A stretch of 64,000 nt of DNA from Pelomonas caseinilytica (GCF_021353235.1 NZ_JAJTWT010000004.1:310001-374000); one strand, 5' to 3'; counted from the first letter of the stretch, positions 33,592-43,585 are shown. The notes: a model not told the origin generated them from the sequence alone. Program-made: numbers and translations.

Positions 33592-35865
33592 TCAGTCCGC
33601 CTGCCAGCTGAGGGCGCCGCCCTCGGCCTGCACCGGGCTGCGGCGCCCGTCCACCTCCAGGGCCCAGTCGCGCAGCGCGCCTTCGCTCACCTGGGCCGTG
33701 TAGCGGCTGCCTTCGCGCTTCACCGCACCGCGGGCCGCGACCTGGCCGTCCACGCCCACGACCGTGAAGGCCGCGCTCGCGCCGTCGGCCAGCTCGAAGA
33801 CGCGCAGCACCGTGCCGCGGGTGTAGTCGTAGTCGGGCCGTTCGGTCTCGGCACCCCAGGGGATGACGCTGCCCGGCGCGGCGTAGAGCGGCATGGACAG
33901 GAAGCCGTGCACCTCGCGGTGCCAGCGCCCGCCCTGCTTCTTCTCGCCGTTGAGCAGATGGGTCCACGTGCCCTCGGGCAGGTAGAAGTCCACCTCGCCG
34001 TCCTCGGTGAAGATGGGCGCCACGAGCAGGGCCTCGCCGAGCTGGTACTGCCGGTCCAGCGGCGCGCAGGCCGGGTCCCGCGGATGCTCCATCAGCATGG
34101 CCCGCATCATGGGCACGCCGGTCTGCGTGGCTTCGTGCGCCTTGGCGTAGAGGTAGGGCATGAGCTGGTGCTTGAGCCGGGTGAACAGGCGCAGCACGTC
34201 GCAGCTTTCCTCGTCCACCAGCCATGGCACCCGGTAGCTGCTGCTGCCGTGCAGGCGGCTGTGCGAGGACATCAGGCCGAACTGGATCCAGCGCTTGTAG
34301 ACGGCCGGCGGCGGGTTGCCCTCGAAGCCGCCGATGTCGTGGCTCCAGAAGGCGAAGCCGCAGCTCGTCAGCGACAGGCCGCCGCGCAGGCTCTCGGCCA
34401 TGGACTCGAAGGTGCTCCAGCAGTCGCCGCCCCAGTGCACCGGGAAACGCTGGCCCGAGGCGTAGGTGGAGCGGGCGAAGACGATGGCCTCCTTGCCCTG
34501 CACTTCCTGCAGCAGCTCGAAGACGGCCTCGTTGTACTTGAGGGCGTAGAGGTTGTGCATCTCCACGGAGTCGGAGCCGTCGTGATAGACGACGCCCTCG
34601 CTCGGGATGCGCTCGCCGAAGTCGGTCTTGAAGCAGTCGGCGCCGGTGGCCAGCAGGCGGCGCAGATGGCCCTGGTACCAGGCCTTGGCCGCGGGGTTGG
34701 TGAAGTCGACGATGGCCATGCCGGGCTGCCACTGGTCGGTCTGGAAGGTCAGCCCGTTGTCCCGCTTGATGAAGTAGCCGTGCTTGACGCCCTCGGCGAA
34801 AAGGGGCGACTTCTGGGCCACGTAGGGGTTGATCCAAAGGCTGATCTTCAGGCCCTTGGCGTGCAGGCGCTTCAGCATCGCCTCGGGCTCGGGGAAGCCG
34901 CGGCGGTCCCATTCGAAGTCGCACCACTGGAACTCGCGCATCCAGAAGCAGTCGAAGTGGAAGACCGACAGCGGCAGCTCGCGCCGCGCCATCTCGTCGA
35001 TGAAGTGGGTGGCGGTGGCCTCGTCGTACTTGGTCGTGAACGAGGTCGTCATCCACAGGCCGAAGCTCCAGGCCGGCGGCAGCGGGGCGCGCCCCGTCAG
35101 CGCGGTCAGGCGGGAGACCACGTCCTTGGGACTGGGGCCGGCGATGACGCAGTAGGCCAGGCTCTCGCCCTCGCGGCTGAACTGCACGCGGGCCACCTTC
35201 TCGGAGCCGACTTCGAAGGACACGGGGCCCGCCTCGTCGACGAGCACGCCGTAGCCGCGGTTGGTCAGGTAGAAAGGCACGTTCTTGTAGGCCTGCTCGC
35301 AGGCCGTGCCGCCGTCCTTGTTGGTGTTCTCCACCACCTGGCCGTTCTTGACCCAGGGCGTGAAGCGCTCGCCCAGGCCATAGACGTTCTCGCCGACGGC
35401 CAGCGTCAGCTGCTCGTGCACGTGGTTGCCCTTGCCGGCCCACTGGACATAGCCGAGGCTGCGCCAGTCGCTCTTGGTCAGGACGCGCCCGCCTTCGCGG
35501 AAGACCAGGCTCCAGCCCTCGCCCTTCTTCACCTCCACGGAGATGGGGCCGGAGGTGAGCGTGGCGTGGGTGTCGGTCTCGGCGACCTGCACCGCCGGCT
35601 GCGTGGCGCCCACCATGGGCACGTGCAGGCGCGGGGCGCTGGAGGCCGTGTAGTGCTCCACGCTCACGCGGATGACGCCGGGCAGCGGCGAGGTCAGCGT
35701 CACGGTCAGCGTGGGACCCTGCAGCGTGTCGCCACGGTGCTTGATGGGGCGGGTCGTGGCGAGCACGACGAGGCGGTCTGAGTGGGCTTCCACCGCATAG
35801 GCCTCGGCCGCGTAATGCGCGGCGACGCCCGGCTGAAGCATCCACTGTCCGTCAGTGAACTTCAT
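33592..35865 (-). CDS. yicI: GH31 alpha-xylosidase
   Basis: 757 residues, no signal peptide, so cytoplasmic. It follows E. coli YicI closely from the N-terminus (MKFTDGQWMLQPG) through FDCFWMREFQWCDFEWD. The nucleophile is D415 in KTDFGER and the proton donor D481 in HWGGDC, at the same 66-residue spacing as in YicI. It removes alpha-1,6-xylose from the non-reducing end of xylogluco-oligosaccharides such as isoprimeverose. ATG 35865 is preceded by GGAGACA and AAGGA; a longer frame runs into the hairpin element. It heads the minus-strand arm of the xyloglucan locus, divergent from the ROK regulator. Confidence 0.93.
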   Translation of the reverse strand: MKFTDGQWMLQPGVAAHYAAEAYAVEAHSDRLVVLATTRPIKHRGDTLQGPTLTVTLTSPLPGVIRVSVEHYTASSAPRLHVPMVGATQPAVQVAETDTHATLTSGPISVEVKKGEGWSLVFREGGRVLTKSDWRSLGYVQWAGKGNHVHEQLTLAVGENVYGLGERFTPWVKNGQVVENTNKDGGTACEQAYKNVPFYLTNRGYGVLVDEAGPVSFEVGSEKVARVQFSREGESLAYCVIAGPSPKDVVSRLTALTGRAPLPPAWSFGLWMTTSFTTKYDEATATHFIDEMARRELPLSVFHFDCFWMREFQWCDFEWDRRGFPEPEAMLKRLHAKGLKISLWINPYVAQKSPLFAEGVKHGYFIKRDNGLTFQTDQWQPGMAIVDFTNPAAKAWYQGHLRRLLATGADCFKTDFGERIPSEGVVYHDGSDSVEMHNLYALKYNEAVFELLQEVQGKEAIVFARSTYASGQRFPVHWGGDCWSTFESMAESLRGGLSLTSCGFAFWSHDIGGFEGNPPPAVYKRWIQFGLMSSHSRLHGSSSYRVPWLVDEESCDVLRLFTRLKHQLMPYLYAKAHEATQTGVPMMRAMLMEHPRDPACAPLDRQYQLGEALLVAPIFTEDGEVDFYLPEGTWTHLLNGEKKQGGRWHREVHGFLSMPLYAAPGSVIPWGAETERPDYDYTRGTVLRVFELADGASAAFTVVGVDGQVAARGAVKREGSRYTAQVSEGALRDWALEVDGRRSPVQAEGGALSWQAD

Positions 35866-35968
35866 GAATCGGTCCTTGTTGTCTCCGTGAAAGGCAGGCC
35901 TCGTGGCCATTCGCCTCGTGCGGTGCCGGTCTGCGGACAAGCCCGTCAGGGCATCTCCAAAGACATCA

Positions 35969-36049
35969 AAACACAGCCACGGAGACACCGGATCACTGCG
36001 AGGGCGTCGGCCGATCGCCTCTGTGTCTCCATGTCTCCGTGGCTTTGTT
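35969..36049. repeat. Intergenic CACAGAGG-octamer hairpin, copy E
   Basis: AACACAGCCACGGAGACA (35970-35987) on the left and a right arm 36021-36043 that pairs with it over about 13 bases, then diverges. The CTTTGTT flank (36043-36049) matches copies C and D. Unlike the other copies it lies between two divergent genes, 104 bases from the alpha-xylosidase start and upstream of the ROK promoter. The rest of 35866-36126 shows no gene. Confidence 0.7.
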
Positions 36050-36126
36050 CGTCTGCGGCCTCGTTGGTGGTCGGCGGCGCGATCTTCGGCGTGGACGCAC
36101 CAACTCGGCTAGGTGCTTTCACCCTA

Positions 36127-36155
36127 TTTACTTCGTGCGACGGTCGAACTAATAT
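36127..36155 (+). promoter_or_regulatory. ROK regulator promoter with overlapping inverted repeat
   Basis: TTTACT (36127-36132) and TAATAT (36150-36155) are 17 bases apart, a good sigma-70 match in a locally AT-rich patch. TTTACTTCG-N9-CGAACTAAT (36127-36153) is a 7-of-9 inverted repeat covering the promoter, so it may be the operator of the ROK repressor itself. Confidence 0.6.
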
Positions 36156-36196
36156 GGCCGCAAACCGTCATCAGGCGGTCACAAGAGGAGACAGGT

Positions 36197-37447
36197 TTGC
36201 AGGCTGAAGCCGCCGGCGCCCAGCAATTGCTCAAGGTCATCAACCGCATGGCCCTGGTGCGCCATCTGTGCGCCAACCCGGGCCTGTCGCGGGCCGACCT
36301 CGCCGGCACCGTGGGCCTCACCAAGTCCACCGTCAGCCTGCTGGTGCGCGAGCTCATCGCCGAAGGCTGGCTGGTGGAGCGCGAGGTCGTCGCCACCGGC
36401 GACCTCGGCCGCCGGCCCACGCCCCTGTTCATCGACCCGGCCCGGCTGCTCCTGCTCGGTGCCGAGGTCGGCATCGAATCGGTCCGCGTCGTCGCCACCT
36501 CGCTGACCGGCGAGGTGCTGGCTTTCACGGTCGCCAACTACGGCGCCAGCCGCACGGCCAAGGCCTGCATCGCCAGCCTCGCCGGCGCCCTGCTCAAGGT
36601 GCGCCGCCAGCTCGACGCCGGCCAGCGCATCCTCGGCATCGGCGTGGGCCTGCCCGGCGGCGTGGACGAGGCGCGCGGCGTGCTGCACTTCGCCCCCAAT
36701 CTCGGCTGGCGCGACCTGCCCTTCGGCGCCCTGCTCGGCGAGAAGCTGCAGGGCACCGAGCTGGCCGGCGTGCCCCTCTTCCTGCAGAACGAGGCCGACG
36801 TGGCAGCCCTGGGCGAGATGGAGTTCAACGCCGCGCCCGCCTCCGACCCGCTGCTGTACGTGTCCATCAACCAGGGCCTGGGCGCGGGCGTCATCGTCGG
36901 CGACCGCCTGCTGACCGGCAGCCGCGGCTTCGCGGGCGAGGTCGGCCACATGGTGCTGCAACTGAACGGGCCGCGCTGCTCCTGCGGGCGCCGCGGTTGC
37001 GCCGAAGCCCTGATCGCCACCCGCGCCATGCTCGGCGGCAGCGAGGACACGGCCGCGCTGCGCTCGCTGTCCGAGGTGCGCGCCCATCTGGTGGACGAAG
37101 ACTCCGAGACCCTCAGGGCCGTGGCCTCCGCCGGCCGCTACCTCGGCGTGCTGCTGCAGAACCTGGCCACCGCCTACGACCCCGGCAGCATCGTCCTCGG
37201 CGGCGCCGTCGTGGAGCTGGGCGAGCCCTTCCTCAAGCCGGCCTTCGACACCCTGAACGACTACGCCGCCGCGGCCAACCTGACGCCGCCCAGCGTGCGG
37301 ACCTCGCGCTTCGGCGCCAACGCCGTGGCGGTCGGTGCCGCGGCCTTGGCGCGCTACCGCCTGACCCGCCCGGCCCTGCCGCTGGCGGAAAGCCGCACTG
37401 CCGCCAGCGGCACGACGACGCCCATCGCCACGGAGGAGGCGGCATGA
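36197..37447 (+). CDS. ROK-family (XylR-like) transcriptional repressor
   Basis: 416 residues. The N-terminal winged helix reads LSRADLAGTVGLTKSTVSLLVRELIAEGWLVE, and the ROK domain contains GIGVGLPGG, LQNEADVAALGE and the zinc-binding CSCGRRGCAEAL. The ATP-binding aspartate-glycine motif of ROK kinases is not kept at the start of the domain (LLGAEVGIESV), which fits a regulator. TTG 36197 is the likely start, with AGAGGAGA five bases upstream; an ATG-started frame from 36113 would overlap the promoter. It is followed by xylB and xylA, so D-xylose or a xyloglucan-derived sugar is the probable inducer. Confidence 0.88.
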   Translation: MQAEAAGAQQLLKVINRMALVRHLCANPGLSRADLAGTVGLTKSTVSLLVRELIAEGWLVEREVVATGDLGRRPTPLFIDPARLLLLGAEVGIESVRVVATSLTGEVLAFTVANYGASRTAKACIASLAGALLKVRRQLDAGQRILGIGVGLPGGVDEARGVLHFAPNLGWRDLPFGALLGEKLQGTELAGVPLFLQNEADVAALGEMEFNAAPASDPLLYVSINQGLGAGVIVGDRLLTGSRGFAGEVGHMVLQLNGPRCSCGRRGCAEALIATRAMLGGSEDTAALRSLSEVRAHLVDEDSETLRAVASAGRYLGVLLQNLATAYDPGSIVLGGAVVELGEPFLKPAFDTLNDYAAAANLTPPSVRTSRFGANAVAVGAAALARYRLTRPALPLAESRTAASGTTTPIATEEAA

Positions 37448-37462
37448 AGTGGGACCTGAAGG

Positions 37463-37520
37463 CAACCCGCAGAGCTACGGAGGCGAGCCAACGCGGCGAT
37501 CTCTGCCTGCCCTGCACGGT
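37463..37520. repeat. Possible degenerate CACAGAGG hairpin, copy F
   Basis: CCCGCAGAGCTACGGAGGC (near 37467-37485) resembles the left arm of copy A, and ATCTCTGCCTGCCCTGCACGG (near 37499-37519) resembles a decayed right arm. It begins about 16 bases after the ROK stop, the usual place for this family. A different 9-of-10 inverted repeat, TCTCGTTTCA (37532-37541) with TGAAATGAGA (37563-37572), lies further on in the same gap before xylB. Confidence 0.3.
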
Positions 37521-37613
37521 CGTATTTCTCGTCTCGTTTCATGCCCCAGCACCACGAACCACTGAAATGAGATCAACATTCCATCGCGCCTACCCGTTCG
37601 AGAGGGCCGCCTG

Positions 37614-39086
37614 ATGTACCTCGGCATCGATCTCGGCACTTCCGAAGTCAAGCTGCTGCTGCTCGACGGCGATGGCCGCATCGTCGGCACGGCCGGCAGC
37701 GCGCTGACGCTGTCGTCGCCGCAGCCGCTGTGGTCCGAGCAGAACCCCGTGGACTGGTGGCGCGCCACCGGCGAGGCGGTCTCCAGGCTGCGCGCCGCCC
37801 ACCCGGCCGAGTTCGCCGCCGTGCGCGGCATCGGCCTGTCGGGCCAGATGCACGGGGCCGTCCTGCTCGACGACGGCGATGCCGTCCTGCGCCCCGCCAT
37901 CCTCTGGAACGACGGCCGCAGTCACGCCGAGTGCGCCGAGCTGGAAGCCGCCGCGCCGCGCCTGCACGACATCGCCGGCAACCTCGCCATGCCCGGCTTC
38001 ACCGCGCCCAAGCTGCTGTGGGTGAGGAAGCACGAGCCCGAGACCTTCGCGCAGGTGCGCAGCGTGCTGCTGCCCAAGGACTGGCTGCGCCTGCAGCTCA
38101 CCGGCGACAAGGTCAGCGACCCGTCCGACGCCGCCGGCACCCTGTGGCTGGACGTGGCGCGCCGCGACTGGTCCGACGAACTGCTCGCCGCCTGCGGCCT
38201 GACGCGCGCCCACATGCCGCGCCTGGTCGAGGCCAGCCAGCCCAGCGGCGTGCTCAAGCCGGAACTGGCCAAGGCCTGGGGCCTTGGGCCGGAGGTGGTC
38301 GTGGCCGGGGGTGCCGGCGACAACGCCGCCAGCGCCATCGGCATCGGCGCCACGCGGCCGGGCGACGGCTTCATCTCCCTGGGCACCTCGGGCGTGCTCT
38401 TCGTCGTCAACGACCGCTACCGCCCCAACCCGGCGTCGGCCGTCCACGCCTTCTGCCACGCCCTGCCCCAGCGCTGGCACCAGATGAGCGTGATGCTGTC
38501 GGCCGCGAGCTGTCTGCGCTGGTTCTGCCAGCTCGTGGGCAGCGACGAAGCGACGCTGCTGGCCGAACTCGCGCCCGATGACAGCGTAGTCAACGACCGG
38601 GTCGACCGCACCGCCAGCGCCCCCATCTTCCTGCCTTACCTCGCCGGCGAGCGCACCCCGCACAACGACCCCTTCGCCCCGGGCGTCTTCCACGGCCTGC
38701 GCTCGGCCACGACGCGCGCCGACTGCACCTATGCCGTGCTCGAAGGCGTGGCCTTCGGCCTGGCCGACGGGCTGGACGCGTTGCGCGCCGCCGGCACCGA
38801 GGTGCACCAGCTGTCCCTGGTGGGCGGCGGTGCCCGCAGTGCCTTCTGGGCCGGCCTCATCGCCGACACCCTGGGCGTTGACGTCGCCGTGCACGCCGGC
38901 AGCGAAGCCGGCGGCGCCCTGGGCGCGGCGCGCCTGGGATTCCTCGCCGCCGGCGGCAGCGTCGACGCCGTCTGCACCCGGCCTCCCGTGGCCGCCCTCC
39001 ATTGCCCCGACCCCGCGCGGGCGGCTCGCCTGGCTCCGCGCCTGGCGCGCTTCCGCGATCTCTACCGCCGCCTGCGCGGCGCCTGA
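37614..39086 (+). CDS. xylB: Xylulokinase
   Basis: 490 residues, FGGY kinase family. N-terminal MYLGIDLGTSEVKLLLLD is the phosphate-binding start, GLSGQMHGAVLLD and AILWNDGR are xylulokinase-type signatures, and YLAGERTPHNDPFAPGVFHGL with the later SLVGGGARSAFWAGLIAD complete the FGGY pattern. It phosphorylates D-xylulose with ATP in the cytoplasm, feeding the pentose phosphate pathway. ATG 37614 follows AGAGG. The next gene, xylose isomerase, starts 9 bases after its stop. The order ROK-xylB-xylA places xylose use directly inside the xyloglucan locus. Confidence 0.95.
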   Translation: MYLGIDLGTSEVKLLLLDGDGRIVGTAGSALTLSSPQPLWSEQNPVDWWRATGEAVSRLRAAHPAEFAAVRGIGLSGQMHGAVLLDDGDAVLRPAILWNDGRSHAECAELEAAAPRLHDIAGNLAMPGFTAPKLLWVRKHEPETFAQVRSVLLPKDWLRLQLTGDKVSDPSDAAGTLWLDVARRDWSDELLAACGLTRAHMPRLVEASQPSGVLKPELAKAWGLGPEVVVAGGAGDNAASAIGIGATRPGDGFISLGTSGVLFVVNDRYRPNPASAVHAFCHALPQRWHQMSVMLSAASCLRWFCQLVGSDEATLLAELAPDDSVVNDRVDRTASAPIFLPYLAGERTPHNDPFAPGVFHGLRSATTRADCTYAVLEGVAFGLADGLDALRAAGTEVHQLSLVGGGARSAFWAGLIADTLGVDVAVHAGSEAGGALGAARLGFLAAGGSVDAVCTRPPVAALHCPDPARAARLAPRLARFRDLYRRLRGA

Positions 39087-39095
39087 ACTCCGACC

Positions 39096-40412
39096 ATGAC
39101 GAGCTACTTCCAACACATCGCCCCCATCCGCTACGAGGGCGCCGACAGCCCCAACGAGCTGGCCTTCAAGCACTACGACAAGGACCGCCTGGTCCTGGGC
39201 AAGCGCATGGAGGACCACCTGCGCTTCGCGGCCTGCTACTGGCACAACTTCGTCTGGACGGGCCTGGACCCCTTCGGCGGCGCCACCTTCGAGCGGCCCT
39301 GGTTCCAGGGCGGCAGCCCGATGGAACTGGCCCGGCTGAAGGCGGACGCGGCCTTCGAGTTCTTCGCCAAGCTCGGCCTGCCCTATTACTGCTTCCACGA
39401 CCGTGACGTCGCCCCCGAGGGCGCCACGCCGCGCGAGAGCCAGGACAACTTCAAGCGCATCGTCGAGGTGCTGGCCGACAAGCAGCAGGCCACCGGCCTG
39501 AAGCTGCTGTGGGGCACGGCCAACCTCTTCAGCCACCGCCGCTTCATGTCGGGCGCGGCCAGCAACCCCGACCCCGAGATCTTCAAGATGGCGGCGCTGC
39601 AGGTGCGCGACGCCATGGACGCCACGCTCGCCCTTGGCGGCGAGAACTACGTGCTCTGGGGCGGCCGCGAGGGCTACGAGACCCTGCTGAACACGCGCCT
39701 CGGCCAGGAGCTCGACCAGCTCGGCCGCTTCCTCAACATGGTGGTCGACTACAAGCACAAGATCGGCTTCAAGGGCGCCATCCTCATCGAGCCCAAGCCG
39801 CGCGAGCCCTCCAAGCACCAGTACGACTTCGACACCGCCACCGTCTACGGCTTCCTCGTGCGCTACGGCCTCGAGAAGGAGGTCAAGGTCAACATCGAGG
39901 CCAACCACGCCACGCTGTCGGGCCACAGCTTCGAGCACGAGATCGCCACGGCTGGCGCGCTCGGCATCCTCGGCAGCCTGGACATGAACCGCGGCGACCC
40001 GCAGCTCGGCTGGGACACCGACCAGTTCCCCAACAACGTGCCCGAGACGGCCATCGCGCTGTACCACGTGCTGCAGGCCGGCGGCCTGGGCTCGGGCGGC
40101 CTGAACTTCGACGCCAAGGTGCGCCGCCAGAGCATCGATGCCGCGGACCTCTTCCACGGCCACATCGGCGGCATGGACGTCTGCGCCCAGGCCCTGCTGG
40201 TCGCGGAAAAGATGATCGTCGACGGCCGCCTGAAGGCCGCCGTGGACAGCCGCTACGCCGGCTGGGACACCGCCGCCGGCCAGGACATCCTGCAGGGCCG
40301 CCGCAACCTCGCCGACCTCGCCGACGAAGTGCTGGCCCGCAACACCGACGTGGCGCCCGTGTCGGGCCGCCAAGAAGTCCTCGAGAACCTCGTCAACCGC
40401 TTCTGCGGCTGA
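39096..40412 (+). CDS. xylA: Xylose isomerase, class II
   Basis: 438 residues, the length of the larger class II enzymes. Conserved segments are [12 protein letters not shown] with the catalytic histidine and aspartate, [21 protein letters not shown] with metal-binding glutamate, [18 protein letters not shown] and [17 protein letters not shown]. The enzyme interconverts D-xylose and D-xylulose in the cytoplasm with two divalent metal ions. It is co-transcribed with xylB. A 172-base gap separates it from the TonB receptor, where I see no promoter-like sequence. Confidence 0.96.
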   Translation: MTSYFQHIAPIRYEGADSPNELAFKHYDKDRLVLGKRMEDHLRFAACYWHNFVWTGLDPFGGATFERPWFQGGSPMELARLKADAAFEFFAKLGLPYYCFHDRDVAPEGATPRESQDNFKRIVEVLADKQQATGLKLLWGTANLFSHRRFMSGAASNPDPEIFKMAALQVRDAMDATLALGGENYVLWGGREGYETLLNTRLGQELDQLGRFLNMVVDYKHKIGFKGAILIEPKPREPSKHQYDFDTATVYGFLVRYGLEKEVKVNIEANHATLSGHSFEHEIATAGALGILGSLDMNRGDPQLGWDTDQFPNNVPETAIALYHVLQAGGLGSGGLNFDAKVRRQSIDAADLFHGHIGGMDVCAQALLVAEKMIVDGRLKAAVDSRYAGWDTAAGQDILQGRRNLADLADEVLARNTDVAPVSGRQEVLENLVNRFCG

Positions 40413-40584
40413 GCATCCCGACGTCGCCCTCCATCCCATCAACCCTCGCCGAGAACGCTGCCAAACACCCCCGTCGAAACGCCCGAGGCAGCCCTGATCG
40501 GCTCGGGTGACGAAAAACCTCCACACCGCCGAACCCGCTGTTCCACCAGAGGCCTTGAGCCCCAAACCAGAACTAGGAGACACA

Positions 40585-43572
40585 GTGAACAAGCCCAAGA
40601 GAACCGCCATTTCCGTCGCCGCCGCCCAGGCGGCCCTGCTCTTCAGCGGCCTGGCCTTCGGGCAGGCGACGACCACGCCCGCCGCCCAGCCCGCGGCCAC
40701 CGACGCCAAGACCCAGAAGATCGAGACCGTCGTCGTCAGCGGCCGCCGCGCCGCCCTGCAGTCCGCGCAGAAGATCAAGCAGGAGTCCGACGAGATCGTC
40801 GACTCCGTGAACGCCGACGACATCGGCAAGCTGCCGGACAAATCCGTCACCGAGGTGCTGCAGCGCATCGTCGGCGTGACCATCGACCGCACCATGGCCA
40901 AGGGCGACCCCGAGCACTACTCGGTGGAAGGCTCGAGCGTCAACATCCGCGGCCTGTCCTGGGTGCGCTCGGAAGTGAACGGCCGCGACACCTTCTCCGC
41001 CAACGGCGGCCGCGCGCTGAACTTCGAGGACGTGCCGCCCGAGCTGATGGCCGGCGTGGACGTCTACAAGAACCCGTCGGCCGAGCAGGTCGAAGGCGCC
41101 GTCGGCGGCCTCGTCAACCTGCGCACCGCCCTGCCCTTCGACTACAACGGCCTCAAGGGCGCCGTCTCCGTCAGCGGCAACTACAACGACCTGCAGGGCA
41201 AGTGGAGCCCGGCCGTCTCCGGCCTGCTGTCCAACCGCTGGAAGACCGACCTCGGCGAGTTCGGCGCGCTGCTGAGCCTGGCGCGCAGCAAGACCACCAC
41301 CCGCACCGACCTCTGGCAGGTCGAGCCCTACTACAACGTCGACGGCACGCACTGGGTGCCCAAGGGCTCGCAGTGGCGTGACTCCAATTTCGACCGCACC
41401 CGCGAAGGCACCTACGGCGCCCTGCAGTGGAAGAAGGCCGACGTCAGCAGCTCGCTGACCTACTTCGAGTCCAAGTACCGCATGCACTGGGACGAGAACG
41501 CGCTGTTCAGCCAGAACTCGCCCTTCAACATCGTCATCGGCAGCAACGCCACCTACGGGGCCAACAACCAGCTGCTGACCGGCACGCTGAGCGACCCGAC
41601 CGACGGCGGCATCAACTTCGGCGCCGACACGCGCTACATGACGCGCGACTCGCGCACCCGCGACCTCGGCTGGAACCTGAAGTGGAAGGCCAGCGACCGC
41701 TGGAGCTTCAGCACCGACTTCCAGGTCGTGCGCTCCAAGACCAACGCCTTCGACTCCACCGTCGCCACCGGCCTGCAAATCCCCAAGGAGACCGTGGACC
41801 TGACCGGCTCCACGCCGCGCGTCGTCTTCGACGCCTCCGACCTGGCGGCCTTGCAGGACAAGGGCAACTACTACTGGGCGTTCACGATGGAACACCTGGA
41901 CAAGAGCAAGGCCAACTCCAAGGTCTGGCGCGCCGATGCGAAGTTCAACTTCGACCATCCCGTGCTGCAGGACCTGCGCTTCGGCATCCGCCTGACCGAC
42001 AAGGACGCGACGACGATCAACTCCACGCCGAGCTACAACTGGGCTGCCATCACCCAGACCTGGCAGCGCGGCTGGGACATCAACCACCTGGCCTACCTGA
42101 ACGACCCGCGCTTCAACGCGCCGGTCACGCTGCACGAGTTCAAGAACTTCTTCGGCGGCCAGAACGTGCCGAGCATCTACGTTCCCGACGTGTCCCTGGC
42201 CAAGGGCTACCCCGGCACCTACGCCGACCTGCACAAGTACCACGACATCCTCTGCACCGAGCAGCACGGCGGCAACGCCTCGGCCTGCGGCGCCTGGGCG
42301 CCCGCGACCTTCGGCACCGACCCGCTCGGCACCAACGAGCAGCACGAGAAGACGCAGGCCGCCTACGGCCAGCTGCGCTTCGGCTGGGAAGACCAGCCCA
42401 TGCCCGTGGACGGCAACGTCGGCCTGCGCGTCGTGCGCACCGACATGAGGGCCGCCGGCTTCATGGTCTTCAAGAACAACGCGCCCACCACCACCACCAC
42501 CGGCGTGCCCATCCCGGTCGTGGCGGCCTTCAGCAAGGCCCTGGACGCGTCGCAGACCTACACCAACGTGCTGCCCAGCCTGAACCTGCGCCTCAAGGCC
42601 TCCGACCAGCTGCAGTTCCGCCTGGCCGCGGCCCAGGCCATGTCGCGGCCGGACTTCTCCCAGATGCAGGCCTACACCTCGCTGAGCCTGGACACGCAGA
42701 AGCACACCCTGCCGGACAACACCGTCGTCATCGACAGCGTCAGCCTCACCGGCAAGGCTGAAGGCAACCCGATGCTCAAGCCCATCAAGTCCAACCAGCT
42801 GGACCTGACCGGCGAGTGGTACTTCTCCAAGACCGGTTCGCTGACCCTGGCCCTGTTCGACAAGGAGCTCAAGGACATCATCGTCGGCCAGTCGGCCACC
42901 GTGCAGCTCACCGACGGCAGCGGCACGCCGGTGAACTTCACCGTCACGTCGCCGGTCAACGGCGCCAAGGGCCACGCCCGCGGCCTGGAGATCGCCTTCC
43001 AGCGCTACTTCGACATGCTGCCCGGCTGGCTCTCGGGCTTCGGCGTGCAGGCCAACTACACCTACGTCGACAGCAAGACCAAGCCCTACAGCCCCGTCAT
43101 CAGCGCCTACTGCGCGGGCACCAGCACCGGCGCCGACAACCTCAACCTCAACATCAACGGTTGCGACACCGACGGCCGCACCTTCGGCAACCTGCCGCTG
43201 CTCAACCTGTCCAAGAACGCCTACAACCTGGCCCTGCTCTACGACTACGGCCCGATCTCGGCGCGCGTGGCCTACAGCTGGCGCTCCAAGTACCTGCAGG
43301 GCGTCAACGTCAACGGCACCAACGGCGGCGACGGTCGACTGGCCAACGGCACCGGCGTGGCCTGGGCGCTGCCGACGTGGAGCGACGCCTATGGGCAGAT
43401 CGATGCCGGCGTCACCTACCGCTACAGCGACAACCTCAGCTTCAGCCTCGAAGGGCAGAACCTGAACAACGCGCTGGCCCGGCAGCTGATGCAGCAGAAC
43501 ATCGGCTACATGACCCGCGGCGTGAACTACACGGGTCGCCGCTACTCGGTGCAGGCCAGCTACTCTTTCTGA
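40585..43572 (+). CDS. TonB-dependent outer-membrane receptor (xyloglucan locus)
   Basis: 995 residues. GTG 40585 after TAGGAGACACA gives the signal peptide MNKPKRTAISVAAAQAALLF... ending near GLAFGQA. An upstream GTG (40507) would add 26 residues without ribosome-binding site. The TonB-box-like ETVVVSGRRAALQ is followed by the plug domain (DIGKLPDKSVTEVLQRIVGV, VNIRGLSWVRSEVNGRD) and the barrel, ending in an aromatic residue (QASYSF). It shares layout with the receptor at 3982 but is clearly divergent from it. Its place between xylA and the GH35/GH74 genes makes xyloglucan oligosaccharides the likely cargo. No SusD-like partner is present, as expected for Proteobacteria. Confidence 0.9.
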   Translation: MNKPKRTAISVAAAQAALLFSGLAFGQATTTPAAQPAATDAKTQKIETVVVSGRRAALQSAQKIKQESDEIVDSVNADDIGKLPDKSVTEVLQRIVGVTIDRTMAKGDPEHYSVEGSSVNIRGLSWVRSEVNGRDTFSANGGRALNFEDVPPELMAGVDVYKNPSAEQVEGAVGGLVNLRTALPFDYNGLKGAVSVSGNYNDLQGKWSPAVSGLLSNRWKTDLGEFGALLSLARSKTTTRTDLWQVEPYYNVDGTHWVPKGSQWRDSNFDRTREGTYGALQWKKADVSSSLTYFESKYRMHWDENALFSQNSPFNIVIGSNATYGANNQLLTGTLSDPTDGGINFGADTRYMTRDSRTRDLGWNLKWKASDRWSFSTDFQVVRSKTNAFDSTVATGLQIPKETVDLTGSTPRVVFDASDLAALQDKGNYYWAFTMEHLDKSKANSKVWRADAKFNFDHPVLQDLRFGIRLTDKDATTINSTPSYNWAAITQTWQRGWDINHLAYLNDPRFNAPVTLHEFKNFFGGQNVPSIYVPDVSLAKGYPGTYADLHKYHDILCTEQHGGNASACGAWAPATFGTDPLGTNEQHEKTQAAYGQLRFGWEDQPMPVDGNVGLRVVRTDMRAAGFMVFKNNAPTTTTTGVPIPVVAAFSKALDASQTYTNVLPSLNLRLKASDQLQFRLAAAQAMSRPDFSQMQAYTSLSLDTQKHTLPDNTVVIDSVSLTGKAEGNPMLKPIKSNQLDLTGEWYFSKTGSLTLALFDKELKDIIVGQSATVQLTDGSGTPVNFTVTSPVNGAKGHARGLEIAFQRYFDMLPGWLSGFGVQANYTYVDSKTKPYSPVISAYCAGTSTGADNLNLNINGCDTDGRTFGNLPLLNLSKNAYNLALLYDYGPISARVAYSWRSKYLQGVNVNGTNGGDGRLANGTGVAWALPTWSDAYGQIDAGVTYRYSDNLSFSLEGQNLNNALARQLMQQNIGYMTRGVNYTGRRYSVQASYSF

Positions 43573-43585
43573 GCGTTGGCCCCTC

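Noticed and set aside
35866-35988. N-terminal extension of GH31
   Set aside because: It reads through the hairpin region; the protein from ATG 35865 aligns with YicI from its first residue.
37590-40901. A 1103-codon open frame antisense to xylB and xylA
   Set aside because: Same cause. The plus-strand genes carry full xylulokinase and xylose isomerase motifs.
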